The translations under genes were made by a program, and so were the position numbers. Source: Corynebacterium nuruki S6-4 (GTDB lineage: Bacteria > Actinomycetota > Actinomycetes > Mycobacteriales > Mycobacteriaceae). Taken from it: DNA of 64,000 nucleotides. The stretch lies in contig NZ_CP042429.1 of NCBI RefSeq assembly GCF_007970465.1, positions 1,612,001 through 1,676,000 on the forward strand, in the 5' to 3' direction. This document shows, in pieces, positions 60,452 to 64,000 of this stretch. Every line of letters starts with the position of its first letter. Positions within the stretch are counted from its first letter, which is position 1. The notes under the pieces are model-generated. The model searched no databases, was not told the DNA's origin, and was given only the letters and a program-made list of their open reading frames with translations.

Positions 60452-60967
60452 GTGAGCGACAAGGACAACAGCCAGGACCACGGCCTGTTCACCGACCCGT
60501 CGACCTTCCACCCGGAAGTGTCGTCGATTCCGTTGACGGGTGCGGACACCGCCGAGGGACGGAAGAAGGCCGGTATCGGTGACCTCGTCAAGGACGCCAC
60601 CGACCAGGTCTCCACCCTCATCCGGTCCGAGGTCGAGCTCGCCAAGACCGAGATCTCGGGGTCCGCGAAGAAGGCGGGTATCGCCACCGGACTGTTCGGC
60701 GGCGCCGGCGTCATCCTCGCCTACAGCTCATTCTTCTTTTTCTTCTTCCTCGCTGAGCTGCTCGACAACTGGATGCCCCGCTGGGTCGCCTTCCTCGTCG
60801 TCTTCCTCATCATGTTCGTCCTCGTCGCAGCGCTCGCACTCGTCGGCATCAAGTTCATCAAGGGTGTGAAGAAGCCCGCGGCGACGATCCAGTCGGTCTC
60901 CGACCTCAAGCAGGTCGTGCCCGGCTCCGGCGCCTCCGCCGGCCCGGACAACGGCCTGTACACCTAG
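60452..60967 (+). CDS. Holin-superfamily (Phage_holin_3_6-type) membrane protein
   Basis: A 171-residue protein. The soluble N-terminus carries VKDATDQVSTLIRSEVELAK, the conserved amphipathic segment of this family, followed by two TM helices (about residues 82-105 and 111-135). The family name derives from phage holins, but chromosomal copies are common in actinobacteria and this one sits in the conserved Rv3669-Rv3670 place. GTG at 60452. It ends 13 bp before the alpha/beta hydrolase gene, so the two are probably cotranscribed. Confidence 0.82.
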   Translation: MSDKDNSQDHGLFTDPSTFHPEVSSIPLTGADTAEGRKKAGIGDLVKDATDQVSTLIRSEVELAKTEISGSAKKAGIATGLFGGAGVILAYSSFFFFFFLAELLDNWMPRWVAFLVVFLIMFVLVAALALVGIKFIKGVKKPAATIQSVSDLKQVVPGSGASAGPDNGLYT

Positions 60968-60980
60968 TTCCGGTGACGCG

Positions 60981-61889
60981 ATGACCGAGACCACTGCCCC
61001 GGAGCACCTTTTCGTGCACACCCGGGGCATTCGTCTGCATGCCGCCGTGCAGGGTCCCCGCACCGCCCCGCTCGTCCTGCTCATCCACGGCTTCGGCGGC
61101 GGCTGGTTCGACTGGGACGAGCTGCTCACCGCCTTCGAGGGCGAGGATCTGCGCCTTGCCGCCGTGGACCTGCGCGGCTACGGCAAATCCGACAAGACCC
61201 CGCGCGGCTACGACCTCACCACGGCGGCGTCCGACATGTCCGGCATGATCCGCGCCCTCGGCCACACCGACGCCCTCGTCGTCGGCCACGGCGAAGGCGG
61301 GATGATCGGCTGGACGATGGCCGCACACGAGCCGGGCCGCGTCCGCGGTCTGGTCACCCTGTCGTCCGGGCATCCGGTGGTGCTGGCACGCACCATGCTG
61401 CTGCACCCGTTCTCCCAGTGGACCAGGCTGCGCCCGTCACTGTTCGCGCAGCTGCCCCGGCTGCCGGAACGGCGGCTGCGGAAGAACAACTCCGCCGCCG
61501 TGGTGAAGGACTTCCGTGCCCAGGTCGCCCCGGGCTTCCGGGATACCGAGCAGTTCGCCACCGAGGCGGAACTGCGCCGGGAGGCGATGCAGGTCGACAA
61601 GGTCGCCCACCTGTCCTGCGAGTACCGGCGCTGGACCGTGCGCAGCCGGTTCCGGCCGGAGGGTTTCCGCTTCAACAGCAGCTTCCCGCCCCACACTCTC
61701 GCCCGGGCGGTCGGTGTCGACGGGTCGATGGATCCCGCCTACGACCGCCGCATCGCCCGACGGTCGGTGCGTCGCGGTGCCGACGGCTCCGACACGGTCG
61801 TCCTCTACGGCGTCGGCCACTTCCCCCACATCGAGGACGCCCCGGCCGTCGCCGACGTCATCCGGAACTTCCCGCCCGCCGCCGGCTAG
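60981..61889 (+). CDS. Alpha/beta-hydrolase (EphE-like) lacking the canonical nucleophile
   Basis: A 302-residue alpha/beta-hydrolase-fold protein placed like the epoxide hydrolase EphE (Rv3670). Oxyanion motif LLIHGFGGGWFDWD and the strand LAAVDLRGYGKSDK are present. The nucleophile elbow reads VVGHGEGGMIG: the position normally held by Asp or Ser is Gly (about residue 104). The C-terminal His is kept in YGVGHFPHIEDAP. It may be inactive, use a different residue, or serve a non-catalytic role. ATG at 60981. Confidence 0.83.
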   Translation: MTETTAPEHLFVHTRGIRLHAAVQGPRTAPLVLLIHGFGGGWFDWDELLTAFEGEDLRLAAVDLRGYGKSDKTPRGYDLTTAASDMSGMIRALGHTDALVVGHGEGGMIGWTMAAHEPGRVRGLVTLSSGHPVVLARTMLLHPFSQWTRLRPSLFAQLPRLPERRLRKNNSAAVVKDFRAQVAPGFRDTEQFATEAELRREAMQVDKVAHLSCEYRRWTVRSRFRPEGFRFNSSFPPHTLARAVGVDGSMDPAYDRRIARRSVRRGADGSDTVVLYGVGHFPHIEDAPAVADVIRNFPPAAG

Positions 61890-61924
61890 CCGTACTTCCC
61901 GGGGAAGTCGGTGGAACGAACCCA

Positions 61925-61955
61925 GGTGGCGGATTCTAGCGATCGACGCAACACC
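61925..61955. repeat. Putative terminal inverted repeat of the IS30 element
   Basis: Begins GGTGGCGGATTCTAGCGATC and ends CAACACC, 20 bp past the transposase stop. It resembles ends of IS30-family elements from memory. The partner repeat is not in the window, so the exact boundary is unproven. Confidence 0.45.
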
Positions 61956-61975
61956 CTCACGGGTAGCGGATCTGC

Positions 61976-64000
61976 TTAAGCCTCACCGAGGATACCGTCC
62001 AGTTCCGCCCACATCGCCTCAGCGGGGGTAGCCCAGTTCAGTGCCTTCCGCGGCCGGTTGTTCATCAGCATCTCCACCTCCCGCAACCGGTCACGCCCAT
62101 GGACCGACAGGTCCGTGGACTTCGGGAAGTACTGCCGCAGCAACCCGTTGGTGTTCTCGTTGGTGCCCCGCTGCCACGGGGAATGCGGATCACAGAAGTA
62201 CACGTCCAGATCCGCGGCCACACTGATCTCCCTGTGCAACGACATCTCCGACCCCTGGTCCCAGGTCACCGACAACCCCATCTGGGCGGGCATGCCGGTG
62301 AACCGTTCGATCATCGCGTCGCGGACACTGAGTGCATCATGGGCACCGGGCAGGTGCAGCAGCATCACGTACCGGGTCTTACGGTCGACCAGCGTGCCGA
62401 TCGCGGACTTGTTGTACGCCCCACAGATCAGATCCCCTTCCCAGTCACCGGGTACCGCCCGGTCCTCGATCTCAGCGGGCCGCTCGGCGATGCTGACCCG
62501 GTCATGGTCGCGGGGGATCCTCACCGCTGACTCCCTGGGTTTACGGGTTGTCCGACCGGTACGCAGGGCCTTTTTCACCTCACTGCGCAGGCTGCCCTTC
62601 GGGTAGACGTACAACGCCTGGTAAATCGTCTCAGTACACACATGCCACTCCGGATGCTCGGGGAAGTCCAACCGTAACCGGTGGGCGATCTGCTCGGGTG
62701 ACCAGTGCTCCAGTCGTTGGGTGATCAGCGCCCGCAGCATCGGGTCGGCGTACACCTTCGACAACCTCGGTCGGGCCCGGCGGGCTGCGGCATGCCGGGT
62801 CGCGGTGAACGGGTTGTACACCAGGTCACCGGCCCCGCCGGTACTGCCGGTGTCGCCGGGATCGGCAGGATCAGCAGGATCAGCAGGATCAGCAGGATCA
62901 CTGTTGCGGGCGAGTTCCCGGCTGATCGTGGACCGGTGCCTGCCCAGCTTCCGGGCGATCGCCGCCTTCGTCGCTCCCTCACGCAGCATCACCGCGATGG
63001 TGTCCCGTTCTGCCGCGGTCAGGTACCGGTCGGATATCACCCGGTCAGGGTCACGGTGGTGGACCGGGGCGGCCGGTGGCATCCGGGGATCGGGTGCCGG
63101 GGTGTCAAAGACCATCGGGGCGGGGATACTGTGCCGGCCACTGTGCCGACCACGTCGGCGGGTGGGTTTGGCCGTGGGACTGTGCCGGGCACGGTTCCCC
63201 CGGTGGGCACCACGATCGGCACTGTCGGCGGTGAACCCGGCTTTCCGGTCCACGGCGTCGGTGGCGTCGGTGGCGTCGGTGGCGTCGGTGGTGTCGGTGG
63301 CGCGGCCCAGTTTGCGGTCCCTGCGGGCAGATGGTCGACGCACCGGTGCCGCCGGTGTCGCCGATGCCGCCTCAGACTCCACGGGGCCGCCGGCAGGCGG
63401 GTTCTTCCGGGCCCGGACTGCCGGTGCAGCAACCGGCGCGGGACTCGGTGCGGGACTCGGTGCGACCGGGCGCAGTGCGGCGCCGGGTTTACGCCGGAGC
63501 TGTCTGCGGCCGGCCCGTCCGGCATCACGCTGACGCTGATCAGCGGCGTGTTGGCGCCGAACCCGTTTCGGGGTGTCGACGGTGATCTGGTCGGCCACGG
63601 CGGTGTTCACATCTGATGAGTACACCCCGTCGGGATCCAGTTGCGACAGTGGCCTGCCGGTACTGGCCGCCGCTGTCGCCGGGGTCGCCCCGGACAGCAG
63701 TGCCCGGTAGAAACTGATGGTCGCCTCGTCGTAGGCATCCTCCGGCCGGGCGGGGGTCGGGAACCGGTTGGCCCAACCGCAGACGGTCTGACGGGTCACG
63801 TTGATCAGTGCGGCGACGTCAGCCTGGGTCATACCCGCGCTGACCAGGATCAGTGCGAGTTGCCGGACAAGGTGGTTGGGGCGGCGCCGTGGGGTGTGGA
63901 GCCCGTGCCGGGTCAACCAGTCGTTGACCGTGGTAGCCGGGCGGCCCAGTGCCGTGGATATCTGTCGGACGGTGGAGCCGGCGGCGTGCTCGGTGATCAT
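61976..64000 (-). CDS. IS30-family transposase with long N-terminal extension (may continue past window)
   Basis: At least 674 residues, about twice a usual IS30 transposase (320-400). The C-terminal 350 residues are canonical: HTH LTAAERDTIAVMLREGATKA and KLGRHRSTISRELARN, then the DDE domain with GDWEGDLICG, VTWDQGSEMSLH and HSPWQRGTNENTNGLLRQYF. The extension has a second HTH pair (STALGRPATTVNDWLTRHGL; GMTQADVAALINVTRQTVCG) and a basic, repeat-rich linker with Thr-Asp-Ala and Pro-Ala-Asp runs from 9-bp DNA repeats (about 62865-62905 and 63258-63300). The ATG at 64000 is the last base of the window; a start further upstream is possible. Confidence 0.87.
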   Translation of the reverse strand: MITEHAAGSTVRQISTALGRPATTVNDWLTRHGLHTPRRRPNHLVRQLALILVSAGMTQADVAALINVTRQTVCGWANRFPTPARPEDAYDEATISFYRALLSGATPATAAASTGRPLSQLDPDGVYSSDVNTAVADQITVDTPKRVRRQHAADQRQRDAGRAGRRQLRRKPGAALRPVAPSPAPSPAPVAAPAVRARKNPPAGGPVESEAASATPAAPVRRPSARRDRKLGRATDTTDATDATDATDAVDRKAGFTADSADRGAHRGNRARHSPTAKPTRRRGRHSGRHSIPAPMVFDTPAPDPRMPPAAPVHHRDPDRVISDRYLTAAERDTIAVMLREGATKAAIARKLGRHRSTISRELARNSDPADPADPADPADPGDTGSTGGAGDLVYNPFTATRHAAARRARPRLSKVYADPMLRALITQRLEHWSPEQIAHRLRLDFPEHPEWHVCTETIYQALYVYPKGSLRSEVKKALRTGRTTRKPRESAVRIPRDHDRVSIAERPAEIEDRAVPGDWEGDLICGAYNKSAIGTLVDRKTRYVMLLHLPGAHDALSVRDAMIERFTGMPAQMGLSVTWDQGSEMSLHREISVAADLDVYFCDPHSPWQRGTNENTNGLLRQYFPKSTDLSVHGRDRLREVEMLMNNRPRKALNWATPAEAMWAELDGILGEA

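Larger units (their letters stand above)
61925..64000 (-). mobile_element. IS30-family insertion sequence (one end outside window)
   Basis: Consists of an IS30-type transposase frame and a putative terminal inverted repeat (61925-61955). It lies 35 bp after the alpha/beta-hydrolase stop. The far end and any target duplication are outside the window. Confidence 0.75.

Noticed and set aside
60452..60967. Prophage remnant because of the holin-like gene
   Set aside because: No other phage gene is near, and the gene sits in a conserved chromosomal neighbourhood; holin-superfamily proteins are common housekeeping membrane proteins in actinobacteria.

Overview
The window is chromosomal DNA from a high-GC, mycolic-acid-containing actinobacterium, most likely a high-GC Corynebacterium or a close relative. 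The evidence is a secreted antigen-85-type mycolyltransferase, mycothiol synthesis (mshA), the senX3-regX3 pair beside gpmA, a three-gene menaquinone-type sdhCAB with a DtxR-like box, a divergent aceA/malate synthase pair, and gene order that follows two mycobacterial blocks (about Rv0476-Rv0509 and Rv3644c-Rv3670, recalled from memory). Coding density is high and almost every gene ends in G/C-rich third positions, so most long antisense frames are shadows.

Layout. 1-18.5 kb: hemA (5' part only), a glutaredoxin-like protein, the 33-residue ribosomal protein bS22, an excisionase-like HTH protein, proC, a large acidic membrane protein, ppx, a Cys-rich conserved protein, an MFS cassette between 82-bp perfect repeats, regX3, senX3, gpmA, a YbjN protein, mshA, murB, DUF2505, an LmeA-like lipid-binding protein, deoC, DUF2516 and DUF445. 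18.1-33.3 kb is central carbon metabolism: sdhCAB, a GH65 phosphorylase with beta-phosphoglucomutase, malate synthase G divergent from isocitrate lyase, and lpd. 33.3-42.1 kb is envelope and accessory: a tiny peptide gene, mycolyltransferase, flippase-like protein, MFS, acyl-CoA oxidase/dehydrogenase, YccF, a TIGR03086 protein, a YdjM-like protein and tRNA-Thr(CGT). 42.2-61.9 kb is the second conserved block: holB, a membrane adenylate cyclase, mntH, topA, an NAD(P)-binding protein with an HxlR regulator, csp, an MrfA-like DECH helicase, a Tad-type pilus/secretion operon with ssd, a HAD phosphatase, a holin-like membrane protein and an alpha/beta hydrolase. 61.9-64 kb is an IS30-family element cut by the window edge.

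How the genes work together. The carbon block joins succinate oxidation, the glyoxylate shunt and lpd. It carries CRP/GlxR-type half-site pairs, and the window also encodes an adenylate cyclase that could make the GlxR effector. SenX3-RegX3 (phosphate sensing) and ppx (polyphosphate) sit close together. The Tad genes form one tightly overlapping operon led by ssd.

The least explained DNA is intergenic. (i) A mirrored repeat family has an exact 20-bp period and occurs at 30.3 and 41.8 kb with the same centre. (ii) An 82-bp perfect repeat containing a long hairpin follows both regX3 and the MFS gene, like a gene cassette. (iii) A roughly 105-bp element with GGTTC-N2-GAACC motifs occurs twice. 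(iv) Two perfect DnaA-box matches lie between ssd and its divergent neighbour. In-frame 9-bp minisatellites also recur inside many proteins.
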